A stretch of DNA of 64,000 bases from Pseudobacteriovorax sp. (GTDB lineage Bacteria; Bdellovibrionota_B; Oligoflexia; Oligoflexales; Oligoflexaceae), in contig JABSRP010000024.1 in NCBI GenBank assembly GCA_013215145.1, positions 1 through 64,000 of the forward strand, given 5' to 3'. The notes below the pieces were generated by a model. The model was given only the letters and a program-made list of their open reading frames with translations, searched no databases and was not told the origin of the DNA. Position numbers and translations under genes: made by a program. Below, one piece after another: positions 33,649 to 42,537 of the stretch. The stretch's first letter is position 1. Each line of letters opens with the position of its first letter.

Positions 33649-33978
33649 ATGAATCAAGTACACTGTAAAAAATCGCCATGGATTCTCTTATTTGCCTTGG
33701 CCGCGTTGCTCGGACCCAATGGCCTTTATCTATATTCTGTGCTATCTTTTCCGGAAATGAATGCAGCAGCTTGGTCCAACCCTGTAGCTCTTGCATTTAT
33801 CATCGAAGCATTTATGCTACTAGGCTTATTTTTGTTGTATGTTTACCGTAGAACTAGATCTTATGCTCAGGTGGGACTGTATTTTCTACTATCCTGTTTG
33901 GGAAGTCTTGCATTTAGTTTTCCTATATTTATCTTCCTAAATGGGATCGAATTAGTCGAAAAAGGAGAGATATCCTGA
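33649..33978 (+). CDS. Small three-helix membrane protein
   Basis: This 109-residue protein has three predicted membrane helices: SPWILLFALAALLGPNGLYLYSVL, VALAFIIEAFMLLGLFLLYVY and VGLYFLLSCLGSLAFSFPIFIFLNGIEL. Its layout recalls small DUF-type membrane proteins of proteobacteria. AAGGAG precedes the ATG. It is divergent from the LysR-type gene and probably regulated by it. No function can be assigned. Confidence 0.7.
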   Translation: MNQVHCKKSPWILLFALAALLGPNGLYLYSVLSFPEMNAAAWSNPVALAFIIEAFMLLGLFLLYVYRRTRSYAQVGLYFLLSCLGSLAFSFPIFIFLNGIELVEKGEIS

Positions 33979-34338
33979 GACTTTATAGGATAGAAAAATA
34001 GACCACTCACTTATTTAGAAGGGTAAGGCTTCTATTAAGAGGGCTCTGAATCGATATGCTTAAAATTACTCATATTTTTTGACCTTATAATCGACTTTGT
34101 TTGCTTGCAAAACCACAATACTGATCGAATAAGAAGCTCATTTCCGATGACATAATTAGAAAACTATATTGCAATTACTTTAGATGATTGTCTAACAACT
34201 TGCGAATTATATAAATAAATTTTAGGTGTAAGGGTTCTGTTTAGCATTCTAAGACGTATTACGAGACGATTTTTTGATTTAATCATCAGATTGATATACC
34301 GATCGAGTTTTCTGAATTCGCTAGTATTTGGAGGTTCC
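33979..34338. other. A+T-rich intergenic region before the CheA-like gene
   Basis: These 360 bases are strongly A+T-rich (about 34100-34290). A 91-codon frame on the minus strand (34164-34439) overlaps the start of the kinase and is not credible. No hairpin with a U-tract or recognised RNA was seen. It presumably contains the promoter of the kinase gene. Confidence 0.35.
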
Positions 34339-37077
34339 GTGATTTGGGTTAAAAGTTTCAAATCAACGATAGCTATATTATTCTGTTTCAATACATTGTT
34401 TTTAAATATCGGATATTCTCGAGACATTCCTGTTTCCATTCATGAAGGTATTGAAAGTCTTGAGGTTAGTAGTCATACCAGCGCTTTTATCGATGATAAA
34501 TCTACTCTTTCCATCGATGATGTTGCTAGGTTAGAAATTGATCGATTTGCGTCAAGTAATATTTCCTATCCATCTTATGGCAACATTAGCGGCACTCTAT
34601 GGATACGATTGCAAGTGGATAATCCTATAGACGATGATCTTACCTATATTCTGAGACTAGATAGTACAGTAATTGAAAGCCGACTCTTTTATCGAGAGAC
34701 TGGCTCAAACAACGACTTTATTCGGATTGATGCGGGTCGAATCGTCTCAGATGAAAGAGAAGGAGCTGTTGCTAATCGAGTTCCTACTTACGCAATGAAG
34801 TTTCCTGCTTTGTCATCAACTACTGTGTTTCTATCTCTAAGGATGGATTTTATCGATAAAATACGCCTTAGTTTGTTGTCGGAGCGCTCCCTATTTCGAT
34901 CTGAACGAAAAGTTCATTTTTTGGGTGGGTTTTATGTTGGTGCTGTCTTGATAATGATGTTTTATAACCTTTTTATATATTTCTCGACTCGTGATTCGTC
35001 TTATCTGTATTATGTGGGCTGTATATTTTTTGTTAATATTCTTACCATTAACACATTACTGATGAGTGGAGATTTCGTTTTATTTAAAGTGGGGCCATGG
35101 TTTGAAGGTTTTCCGGTAATATCCAAGATTATTGGAACGATTTTTACAGCTCAATTCGGACGAATTTTGTTGCATACAAGTCAGTTTCCTCGATTTGATC
35201 AGTTTTTAAAGCTCTGTATCGGTAGCTGTTTTTCCGCATTACTGGTGGCTCCATTTATGTCGATGACAGCACTGAACAGATGGAGCAGTATTCCCACGCT
35301 ACTAACTGTGTTTTCACTGATAGTTTTTTCTGGCGTTCTGTTTAGTCGTGGATACCGTTATGCAAGATTCTTTTTTATCGCATGGGTCCCATTTATCTCC
35401 TTTATTATTCTTCACATTGGTCTCAATCAACTTGGTTACGGACATCTGGCTAGCCATTCACATTACTGGTTGATCGCAGGAAGTCTCTTCGAAATCGTAT
35501 TGCTATCAATGGCACTAGCCGACAAAATTAATGTTCTGGAAGAAGAGAAAAAGCGTGAAGAAGAGACACACAAGAACGAAATTATCGCATTGAATTCGAC
35601 CCTGGAGCGAAAAGTTAAGGAGCAAACGCGCGATATTCAGGCCATGATGGCAAATGTGAAATTTGGTGTGTTTGCTATCGAAGATGGCGGAATTCTGCAC
35701 CCTTCGTACTCAGCTCATTTAGAGACAATACTACAGCAAGAAAATCTTAGGGCAAAACCTGTTAAACAGATTCTTATTGATCTGCTAGACATCAGTTCTG
35801 GTCGAAAAAATCAGATAGAAACCGCAATAAAGTATAGCCTTGGAGAAACGGAGTTCAATTTTATGGGAAACGATCATATTCTGCCCAAAGAAGGTGCATT
35901 GAATATTGATGGTGCCAAAAAATTTGTGGAAGTTGATTGGTCTCCAATGATTGACGCAAATAATGAGGTCGATAAAATTCTAGTTAGTATCCGTGATGTA
36001 ACTGCGATGAAGGAGCTTCGCAAAAAATCTGAAGATCAGGAGATCAAAATTTTCGTAATTGATGAGCTTTTATCATCAAACTATCACCGTGTTGGATCAT
36101 TTCTTCAAGCAGCGATGTTAGAATTACGCGAATGTAAGGATCATATCAGTCATCAAATTAACAAAGAGGACCTTGCTTTTATGTTCCGTAAAATACACAC
36201 CATCAAAGGAAATGCTAGATCCTTTCAATTTTCTATTCTTAGTGATCGCACCCATAAAATCGAAGACTACGTCGATGCTGTTAGACAAAGCCAAGCGGAA
36301 TGGGATGCTAACTTTTATCTCGAAGAAATACTGAATCTTGAAGATCTTATGATTATGTATGATAATTTGCTGTCAAAAGTCAATCATTCTGGTGTAGAAA
36401 CTAGGGATGATCCCGTATATCTTGAGAGCGTCTTACTTGAGTCGTTATCCTCTAGATTAAGCCTAGCTGATACTCTCCACAAGCCTGTTCCGTCTATTCT
36501 ATTAGACGTCCATTCGAGTCGAAAAGTTCTTCCTTCTTACGTAGAAACAGTCCTTGGGTTTCTAGGACATATCCTTCGAAATTCTATGGACCATGGGATC
36601 GAATCACCTGAAGATCGCATTTCCGTATCGAAAAATCCAGAAGGGAGGATATGCTTAACAGTTTCCGACTGCAAAGATACTGGCGATCTAGTTCTCCAGG
36701 TGGAAGATGATGGTAAGGGCCTTGATCTCGAAAAGCTACTTTCTAAAGCTGTAGAGTCGGGGTTGATAGCTTCGGATCAAATTCTATCAGACCTCGAAAT
36801 TGCCTCCCTTATATTCTCGCCAAGCCTTTCCACTAGTAACGAAGTCTCAATGATATCAGGTCGAGGAGTGGGTATGGATGCGGTAAAAAATCATATTGAA
36901 GAAGTCGGTGGTAAAATCCTCATCATTCTAAAAGAAAAAACTGCTGATTCTAGCAGCAAATTTTTGCGCTTTAGCTTCCAAATTAGATTACCCGCTGCAC
37001 TTTTTTATGGAAATGCATCTAGCGACAAGAATGACCATAATAGTCAGTCTGTAAATTATCGAAAAAATGCGGGTTAA
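34339..37077 (+). CDS. 7TMR-DISM receptor histidine kinase with Hpt and CheA-like ATPase domains
   Basis: This protein of about 912 residues starts at GTG 34339 after GGAGG. A signal peptide leads into a 7TMR-DISM sensory domain (about 25-190, with GTLWIRLQVDNPI), seven membrane helices (about 195-400), a coiled coil (residues about 410-440) and a PAS-like region (about 440-570, ending SIRDVTAMKELR). An Hpt-like helix bundle with phospho-acceptor His620 in KIHTIKGNAR follows, then a CheA-type HATPase with N-box ILRNSMDHGIE, DDGKGLD and SGRGVGMDAV. No CheW-like regulatory domain follows. It should phosphorylate a response regulator in trans in response to an external ligand, independently of chemoreceptor arrays. 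Confidence 0.83.
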   Translation: MIWVKSFKSTIAILFCFNTLFLNIGYSRDIPVSIHEGIESLEVSSHTSAFIDDKSTLSIDDVARLEIDRFASSNISYPSYGNISGTLWIRLQVDNPIDDDLTYILRLDSTVIESRLFYRETGSNNDFIRIDAGRIVSDEREGAVANRVPTYAMKFPALSSTTVFLSLRMDFIDKIRLSLLSERSLFRSERKVHFLGGFYVGAVLIMMFYNLFIYFSTRDSSYLYYVGCIFFVNILTINTLLMSGDFVLFKVGPWFEGFPVISKIIGTIFTAQFGRILLHTSQFPRFDQFLKLCIGSCFSALLVAPFMSMTALNRWSSIPTLLTVFSLIVFSGVLFSRGYRYARFFFIAWVPFISFIILHIGLNQLGYGHLASHSHYWLIAGSLFEIVLLSMALADKINVLEEEKKREEETHKNEIIALNSTLERKVKEQTRDIQAMMANVKFGVFAIEDGGILHPSYSAHLETILQQENLRAKPVKQILIDLLDISSGRKNQIETAIKYSLGETEFNFMGNDHILPKEGALNIDGAKKFVEVDWSPMIDANNEVDKILVSIRDVTAMKELRKKSEDQEIKIFVIDELLSSNYHRVGSFLQAAMLELRECKDHISHQINKEDLAFMFRKIHTIKGNARSFQFSILSDRTHKIEDYVDAVRQSQAEWDANFYLEEILNLEDLMIMYDNLLSKVNHSGVETRDDPVYLESVLLESLSSRLSLADTLHKPVPSILLDVHSSRKVLPSYVETVLGFLGHILRNSMDHGIESPEDRISVSKNPEGRICLTVSDCKDTGDLVLQVEDDGKGLDLEKLLSKAVESGLIASDQILSDLEIASLIFSPSLSTSNEVSMISGRGVGMDAVKNHIEEVGGKILIILKEKTADSSSKFLRFSFQIRLPAALFYGNASSDKNDHNSQSVNYRKNAG

Positions 37078-37255
37078 GTGAACTCTTAGTTATACGCATT
37101 TAAGTCTTTCCAATAGAGTCACAACAAACAAAAATGTTTGATCTCATACTCAGAATATGGATCGATTGATCTGCATCTCTCATATAATGCTGGAGAAATG
37201 CCACATTTTTTTGTATTGCTTTTATCTTGTCTTTAAAACTAATGGGAGATTGCAA

Positions 37256-37669
37256 ATGAAATCTAGACTAAATACTCTTGTCAAATCAAGTATAACTGTT
37301 GCGGCTTTGCTTGGAATGGAGTCACTGTCCTTCGCACAGCAAAATGAATTGGCCCGGGACCTATCAGGTATAGCTATCATGCGTTATGATGTTTCTGCCG
37401 GCAGACCCCGTTACGAAAGGATTCATTTATGCCGCGACGGTCGTGCATTGTTAGATTACAGCCGATATGGAGTCGACTTCACCGAAGATACAACGGAACT
37501 CTTCGAGTCGGACTTTGGCGGTAGCTGGGAAGCCTTCGGAAACTTCCGCGGAGGAACGCTTACGGTAACCTACAATAGTGGTATGGTGTGGGAATTTGAT
37601 GTGGAATATGCATCTAGCGCTTTCAAATTTGATGGGTTTGTTAGACTCACTGTGGAGACGGGCTGTTGA
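37256..37669 (+). CDS. Small exported hypothetical protein
   Basis: This protein of about 137 residues starts at ATG 37256 (after GGGAG). The signal peptide (SSITVAALLGMESLSFAQQ) is followed by a beta-rich domain (IAIMRYDVSAGRPRYERIHLCRDGRALLDYSRYG, GNFRGGTLTVTYNSG and a terminal LTVETGC). Its two mature cysteines may pair. An upstream extension of the frame to 37157 has no signal-like feature. No family is recognised. It converges with another exported-protein gene at 37728. Confidence 0.7.
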   Translation: MKSRLNTLVKSSITVAALLGMESLSFAQQNELARDLSGIAIMRYDVSAGRPRYERIHLCRDGRALLDYSRYGVDFTEDTTELFESDFGGSWEAFGNFRGGTLTVTYNSGMVWEFDVEYASSAFKFDGFVRLTVETGC

Positions 37670-37695
37670 CGACTCAGGCCTACGAAAAAACTACT

Positions 37696-37718
37696 AGCAA
37701 CACCGGCAAGGTGTTGCT
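37696..37718. terminator. Terminator hairpin between convergent genes
   Basis: AGCAACACC-GGCAA-GGTGTTGCT is a perfect 9-base stem with a 5-base loop, between the ends of two convergent genes. On the minus strand it is followed closely by AGTAGTTTTTT, which fits an intrinsic terminator for the gene at 37728-38201. Confidence 0.8.
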
Positions 37719-37727
37719 CTTACCTGA

Positions 37728-38201
37728 CTAATTCGTCTTATTCAGGCGACATAGGTATCGACTAAACACCTCAAAATCCTGAAGTGCACCATTTCCGGAG
37801 GTAGAGTAAGGTGTCTCGCGTAGTGAGGTTACGTCAAAGGTTAGCTCTCCATTATTTTCGAGGCATGTTTTGGTCGAAACTCTCGTCCCTTGAATCGTAA
37901 ATGAATCTAGAAGACAGTTATCTATCAAAAAATTATGGATCAGAATCCCATTGTTTTCGTCCAATACGTAGATGTTTGGGTTTGTGGTTGTTTTGAACGT
38001 GTAGTTTCTAGATGGAGTTCCGCCATAGGTGAGGATGTAGTCAAAAGCGTTTCTGCCTTGACCGATTTCAATGTTGATTCCGATATCGACACTGCCAGTG
38101 CAGCGGCCTTCCCAATCGCCACGCCATTCTCTATCAAGTGCCACGATAGAGGTACTGGTTAACATTGCAGAGACTAGGGCCAATTGCTTAAGTTTTATCA
38201 T
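37728..38201 (-). CDS. Small exported hypothetical protein
   Basis: This 157-residue protein has a signal peptide (LKQLALVSAMLTSTSIVALD). The mature domain starts REWRGDWEGRCTGSVDIGINIEIGQGRNAFDYIL, includes a KTCLENNGELTFDVTSL strand region and ends FSRYLCRLNKTN. The WRGDWEGxCxG opening is similar to that of other secreted bacterial proteins of unknown role. Four cysteines are present. An intrinsic terminator follows at 37696-37718. No function can be inferred. Confidence 0.7.
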   Translation of the reverse strand: MIKLKQLALVSAMLTSTSIVALDREWRGDWEGRCTGSVDIGINIEIGQGRNAFDYILTYGGTPSRNYTFKTTTNPNIYVLDENNGILIHNFLIDNCLLDSFTIQGTRVSTKTCLENNGELTFDVTSLRETPYSTSGNGALQDFEVFSRYLCRLNKTN

Positions 38202-38463
38202 CTTGCTTCTCCTGAATCGTTAATTCTCAGTATATCTATCAACAAGAAAAATTGGGGTCTATTAAATAATAATGACTGGATATTATCGAATTTTTTTTGG
38301 ATAAACCAAATCCTATATGTTGATAAAATATCATTGATTTTTTGCTTCAATAGATGAATTTATTTCATTGAAGTGCTTTGCTACATCGTTAAACTTGAAC
38401 CAGGTTGTCTAGCATTGTAAAACGCAGGAAAAACCTCAAAGCAAAATATGACAGGAGTCAAAG

Positions 38464-39213
38464 ATGCGTCCATTAAAACTTAAGGGCCTGATCCGTATCG
38501 TTATGTCACTGCCGTTATTAGGTCTCATGGGGCTCTCGGTATCGTGCGAGGTGTCGGAATATAAACCAGGTGCGGCAAACCAAGGTTCAGAGTCGCCCCT
38601 AAATACGACTGATGCGGAAAAATCTCCCGCTGCCGAAAATCAAAATAGCAAGGACAACGATAACAAGCAAAGTGATGACGGCCTAAATGAAATACCGGTT
38701 GACGAAGATGAAGACAAAAAAGCAGATGAAACGGCCAAGGCTGAAAGAATCAACCGTATTTTGGGCCTGGTAGAAGAGTATGATAACGGTCCCACAGAGG
38801 ATAGGACTACTGTGGAGCAATTGAAACTATGGATCGAAGCGGATAGTCCTGAACGGCCTCTCTATATTGTAGACTCTAGGTTCATCGAGGAATTTGAGGT
38901 GTCTCATCTTCCCGGTGCCCTCCATCAAAGCGTCTTTTATGACAAGTTAGATAATGGTGAGATTCCCGCCAGTGCTCGAGTCGTCGTTTATTGTACCATT
39001 GGTTTTCGAAGTTCGTTCTTTACACAAGGTCTTAAAGATGAGGCTTCTGTAAGTGAGGTTTGGAATTTAGAGGGGAGCATTCTTATGTGGGTCAATCAAG
39101 GCAATGCAGTCTATACCTCTGATAACGTGGAAAGCAAGGACGTCCATGTATTCGATGAAAGGTGGGATGTACTTCCAGATGGTTATGTTGCCGTAAAGTT
39201 CCCTGCTGAGTGA
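38464..39213 (+). CDS. Lipoprotein with rhodanese domain
   Basis: This 249-residue protein has the signal lipobox LSVSC (Cys28). A low-complexity acidic linker (about 30-95, rich in Asp, Glu, Asn and Lys) follows, then a rhodanese-like domain with LYIVDSRFIEEFEVSHLPGALH and the catalytic loop YCTIGFRS carrying active-site Cys177. A sulfur- or selenium-transfer or phosphatase-like role in the periplasm is possible. A closing segment (DVHVFDERWDVLPDGYVAVKF) follows the domain. AGGAG precedes the ATG, and a hairpin terminator follows. Confidence 0.85.
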   Translation: MRPLKLKGLIRIVMSLPLLGLMGLSVSCEVSEYKPGAANQGSESPLNTTDAEKSPAAENQNSKDNDNKQSDDGLNEIPVDEDEDKKADETAKAERINRILGLVEEYDNGPTEDRTTVEQLKLWIEADSPERPLYIVDSRFIEEFEVSHLPGALHQSVFYDKLDNGEIPASARVVVYCTIGFRSSFFTQGLKDEASVSEVWNLEGSILMWVNQGNAVYTSDNVESKDVHVFDERWDVLPDGYVAVKFPAE

Positions 39214-39230
39214 GAGCAATCCTCTGATCC

Positions 39231-39249
39231 GCTGCTCATTCTGAGCAGC
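39231..39249 (+). terminator. Intrinsic terminator of the rhodanese gene
   Basis: GCTGCTCA-TTC-TGAGCAGC is a perfect 8-base stem with a 3-base loop, 18 bases after the stop. CTGCCTGCCTTTTAATT follows, with a short U-run. Confidence 0.8.
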
Positions 39250-39521
39250 CTGCCTGCCTTTTAATTACGTCTTATCCTCAGCTATCGGCTTAAGCACATA
39301 ATTTGAGAGCCTTCCTCGTACTGCAAATTTCCAAAAGCCTATAAAAATGTTTTTCAGATTTCATGATGCGACGGATAGGTTTCAAGTAGCTTTCTATTTG
39401 ATAAATGTACGATTTCACAGCATTTATTGTCGTTTCTTGAAAAGAAGTGTCATTAGCCAATTTCAAAGCATTCGGATTTTTGTCGATGCCCTAAAGAACG
39501 ACCGACTGGAGGTTTAACGCG
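39250..39521. promoter_or_regulatory. Upstream region of the Amt-chemoreceptor gene
   Basis: These 272 bases follow the terminator and contain the presumed promoter and leader of the Amt fusion gene, ending with GGAGG before the ATG. No open frame or strong repeat was seen. I could not identify a sigma-54 or NtrC site by eye. Confidence 0.35.
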
Positions 39522-41567
39522 ATGGTAACATCTGTGTTCCGTATAGCTGTTTTATTTTCAATTTTATTGCCTGGACTGGCCTTCTCTAAAATCTCTGTAG
39601 ACGTAAATCAGAGGTTCGCAAAGCTCCAGGAAAATATGAATTATATATATGTTTTGATGGCCTCAGCCTTAGTGTTTCTTATGCAGGCTGGTTTTATGTG
39701 CCTGGAAAGCGGTATGTGTCGGGCGAAAAACTCCATTAACATTGCCATCAAAAATCTTTGCGATTTTATTATAGCGATTGGCGCTTTTTGGTTGATTGGC
39801 TTTGGACTTATGTTTGGCGACTCTCTTGGCGGAATGTTAGGGTCTAGCGAATTTGCCTTTGGTACCGCAACAGCGTGGGTGGCGTTATTCTTCGTTTTTC
39901 AGGCCGTATTTTGTGGGACAGCCGCCACTATTCAAAGTGGTGTCATAGCTGAGCGCACGAGTTTTGCTGCCTATTTAATGATTTCACTGATCGTTTCTAT
40001 GTTGATCTATCCCATTTTTGGCCATTGGGCTTGGGGGTCTTTCTTAAACGGTGAGGGACCTGGTTGGCTTGAAAAACTAGGATTTATAGATTTTGCGGGG
40101 TCAACGGTTGTTCATTCGATCGGAGCTTGGGTTGGGATGGCGGCTGCGATTGTTATTGGACCTCGTGAAGGACGTTTCGACAGTCACGGACAACCACAAA
40201 AAATTCAGCCTCACAATTTAGTGTTGACCTATCTGGGCACAATCATATTGGTCTTTGGGTGGTTTGGCTTCAATTGTGGATCGACCCTGGCTGCCGATGT
40301 GTCCATCGCTGGTATAGCGCTGAATACTGTGCTTGGAGGGGCATTCGGTGGAGTCGTCGCGACAGGGTGTTCTATGTTTTTTTCCAAGAATCGTATTCCC
40401 GACCCAGAGTCCGTTGCTAATGGAGTTCTTGCGGGACTCGTCTCCATTACAGCAGGTTGCGCAAGTGTTGCACCACTGTCTGCAGTTATTATTGGCGGAT
40501 TAGGTGGTATTGTTTACTGGCATGCCAGTATTTTTGTTGAGCGGGTTCTCAAAATCGATGATGTCGTCGGTGCCATCGCAGTACATGGCTTCGCTGGTGC
40601 CTGGGGAACTTTAGCGGTCGGCTTCTTTGCTACAGCTGAGGCATTGGGAGATATGGGACGGTTAACCTTAATCGGTGTCCAAGCCTTAGGAGTCATAAGT
40701 GCATTTGTTTGGTCCTTTGGGGCTGGCTTGATCATCTATACTACAATTAATAAATTCGTAAGGCTAAGAGTCGACTTACGTAGTGAAAGGATCGGGCTAA
40801 ACGTCGCCGAACATGGGGCGTCCTCATCATTGCTCGATCTTGCAAAAAATATATCTGTTGCGACACGTGAGCACAGGTTTGATCGATCATTAGAAGTTCA
40901 GATCGAACCTTATACCGAAATGGGAGAGTTGGGAGCTGGTTTTAATAGCCTTCTCAAGACGGTTCGTGAGAGCTTAGTAGAGGCGGAGCAACAAACACGT
41001 CGCGCTAATCATGCTAAGGCAAATGCTGAAAAAGCCACAGAGAATGCAAGAGAGCTCTTACAAAGTCTCGAATTTGAAAAAGAACAGTCTGTTTTAAAAA
41101 GGGCGCAGTACCTTGAAGAAACTACCTCTCAGGTAAAAGGAGTTTTCGATGGAGTTCAAGAAAATTTTGACCTTGTGAAGAACACTAAACTAAAGCTTGA
41201 GGAGAGTGTTAAACTCCTAGATGAACGAGCGCAGCAAGTTTTTAAAGTCTTGGAAGAGATTAAAGCCATTAATTTCAGGACCGAAATTATCTCTCTAAAC
41301 GCCTTTATCGAGGCCAATCGAGCCGGGCATCATGGAAAATCCTTTCAGGTGGTAGCCAGGGAGGTACAGAACCTTTCGAGCCAAGCTCAATCTACATCAA
41401 GTTTGATCGATATGACTGTCCATGAAATCGAAAGCGAGTTGACAAGGGTTCAAGAAGATATTAATAGTCAGCATCAGTGTATTGATGAGACCCAACGGTT
41501 TTTTGATCAAGCTCTGAGGCTGATCGAAGATCTATCCAAAGATGATATATCTAAAATGGCTGCTTAA
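39522..41567 (+). CDS. Ammonium transporter (Amt) fused to a methyl-accepting-chemotaxis-type signalling domain
   Basis: This 681-residue protein has a signal peptide-like start followed by an Amt/Rh domain (about residues 35-420). The pore features are intact: FAGSTVVHSIGAW carries the first pore His, and IAVHGFAGAWGTL carries the second. FCGTAATIQSGVIAERTSF is typical of Amt. After the membrane part come RIGLNVAEHGASSSLLDLA and a HAMP-like linker (EPYTEMGELGAGFNSLL). A long coiled coil leads to a chemoreceptor hairpin tip, INFRTEIISLNAFIEANRAGHHGKSFQVVAREVQNLSSQAQ (about residues 582-625). It probably couples ammonium sensing or transport to a CheA-type kinase. The MCP part is short and divergent, which suggests a minimal signalling tip. 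Confidence 0.88.
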   Translation: MVTSVFRIAVLFSILLPGLAFSKISVDVNQRFAKLQENMNYIYVLMASALVFLMQAGFMCLESGMCRAKNSINIAIKNLCDFIIAIGAFWLIGFGLMFGDSLGGMLGSSEFAFGTATAWVALFFVFQAVFCGTAATIQSGVIAERTSFAAYLMISLIVSMLIYPIFGHWAWGSFLNGEGPGWLEKLGFIDFAGSTVVHSIGAWVGMAAAIVIGPREGRFDSHGQPQKIQPHNLVLTYLGTIILVFGWFGFNCGSTLAADVSIAGIALNTVLGGAFGGVVATGCSMFFSKNRIPDPESVANGVLAGLVSITAGCASVAPLSAVIIGGLGGIVYWHASIFVERVLKIDDVVGAIAVHGFAGAWGTLAVGFFATAEALGDMGRLTLIGVQALGVISAFVWSFGAGLIIYTTINKFVRLRVDLRSERIGLNVAEHGASSSLLDLAKNISVATREHRFDRSLEVQIEPYTEMGELGAGFNSLLKTVRESLVEAEQQTRRANHAKANAEKATENARELLQSLEFEKEQSVLKRAQYLEETTSQVKGVFDGVQENFDLVKNTKLKLEESVKLLDERAQQVFKVLEEIKAINFRTEIISLNAFIEANRAGHHGKSFQVVAREVQNLSSQAQSTSSLIDMTVHEIESELTRVQEDINSQHQCIDETQRFFDQALRLIEDLSKDDISKMAA

Positions 41568-41578
41568 AGAGGCTAAGT

Positions 41579-42478
41579 GTGAGCGAGGGTTCGATTCCCC
41601 CAGCATCGTCTGATTCATACGAAACCCGCCCGAACTGTGGGCAGCAGCGGATGGGTAACTATTGTCATCATTGTGGCCAATCAAAAAAGCTGTCTTCGCG
41701 GTCTATGAGGGCTCTGATCGGTGATTTTATCGACACGTATTTTAGCGTTGATGGTAAACTATTTAGATCCACCATCAAGCTGATGTTCTTTCCTGGTTTT
41801 CTCACAAATGCCTATCTGCGGGGAGAGCGTTTCAAGTATCTGCACCCTTTCCGCATATACCTTTTTATTAGTCTTATCTTTTTTCTGTTTAGCAATCAGT
41901 TCATGGGAAGAGCCGCTGTACAAGCCGATTCCGATGAAATTCTCAGCATGATGGAAGTCTCAGAGGGTGATAAAGACAAAAAAAAGGTTGTGAATCTACC
42001 TTTTCTGTCAGAATCAACGAATAAAAAACTGTCTGAATTAGCAACTGAATCCACCAAAAAGATTTTGGCCGATATTCATCAGGGACGAATCAACTTGGTT
42101 GTGGGTCGATTTTATCAAAACATCCCGAAAGCTTTTGTCTTTCTTTTACCTCTTTATGCCTTGTTACTCTATCTACTACTGTTTATGAGACGGCCCTATT
42201 TTGTAGATCATTTTATTTTTAGTCTTCATATTCACAGTTTCTTTTTTCTCGCTTTTATGTTGATAGTTATCATCGATAAGTTCCTCTCGTCTTGGGCAGC
42301 TCTGCCGTTATTGCTTTGGATGTGCTACTATCCATTTTCTGCTATCAAAAGCTTTGGGGATATTTCGACTAAGACATCCGCCCTGGTAGGATCGATCATC
42401 ACATTGGTCTACCTACCATTGGCGTTCTTATCGACCCTCATATTTGTCTTTGCTACAACACTTGTCGAGTATCAATAG
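41579..42478 (+). CDS. DUF3667 family membrane protein with imperfect zinc ribbon
   Basis: This 299-residue protein starts with GTG 41579 after AAAGAGG. The N-terminal zinc-ribbon motif reads RPNCGQQRMGNYCHHCGQ, so the first Cys of the usual CxxC pair is Arg while the other three cysteines remain. A DUF3667-type region follows (FFPGFLTNAYLRGERFKYLHPFRIYLFISLIFF), then further membrane helices (FVFLLPLYALLLYLLLFM, FFFLAFMLIVII, ALPLLLWMCYYPF, ITLVYLPLAFLSTLIFVFATTLV). It begins 12 bases after the Amt fusion gene, so both probably share a transcript. Function is unknown. Confidence 0.78.
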   Translation: MSEGSIPPASSDSYETRPNCGQQRMGNYCHHCGQSKKLSSRSMRALIGDFIDTYFSVDGKLFRSTIKLMFFPGFLTNAYLRGERFKYLHPFRIYLFISLIFFLFSNQFMGRAAVQADSDEILSMMEVSEGDKDKKKVVNLPFLSESTNKKLSELATESTKKILADIHQGRINLVVGRFYQNIPKAFVFLLPLYALLLYLLLFMRRPYFVDHFIFSLHIHSFFFLAFMLIVIIDKFLSSWAALPLLLWMCYYPFSAIKSFGDISTKTSALVGSIITLVYLPLAFLSTLIFVFATTLVEYQ

Positions 42479-42537
42479 GGCGACAAGAATACAGTGAAAG
42501 ATTTAAAGACTGACGACTTTTTGGGTTGCAAAAACAT

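Noticed and set aside
34164..34439. 91-codon minus-strand open frame overlapping the CheA-like gene start
   Set aside because: It runs antisense to a convincing signal peptide, has low-complexity A+T-rich sequence and no family.
41586..41602. GGGTTCGATTCCCCC, a tRNA T-arm-like sequence at the start of the DUF3667 gene
   Set aside because: No anticodon or D arm precedes it and one stem pair mismatches; it falls within codons of the protein, so it is likely chance.
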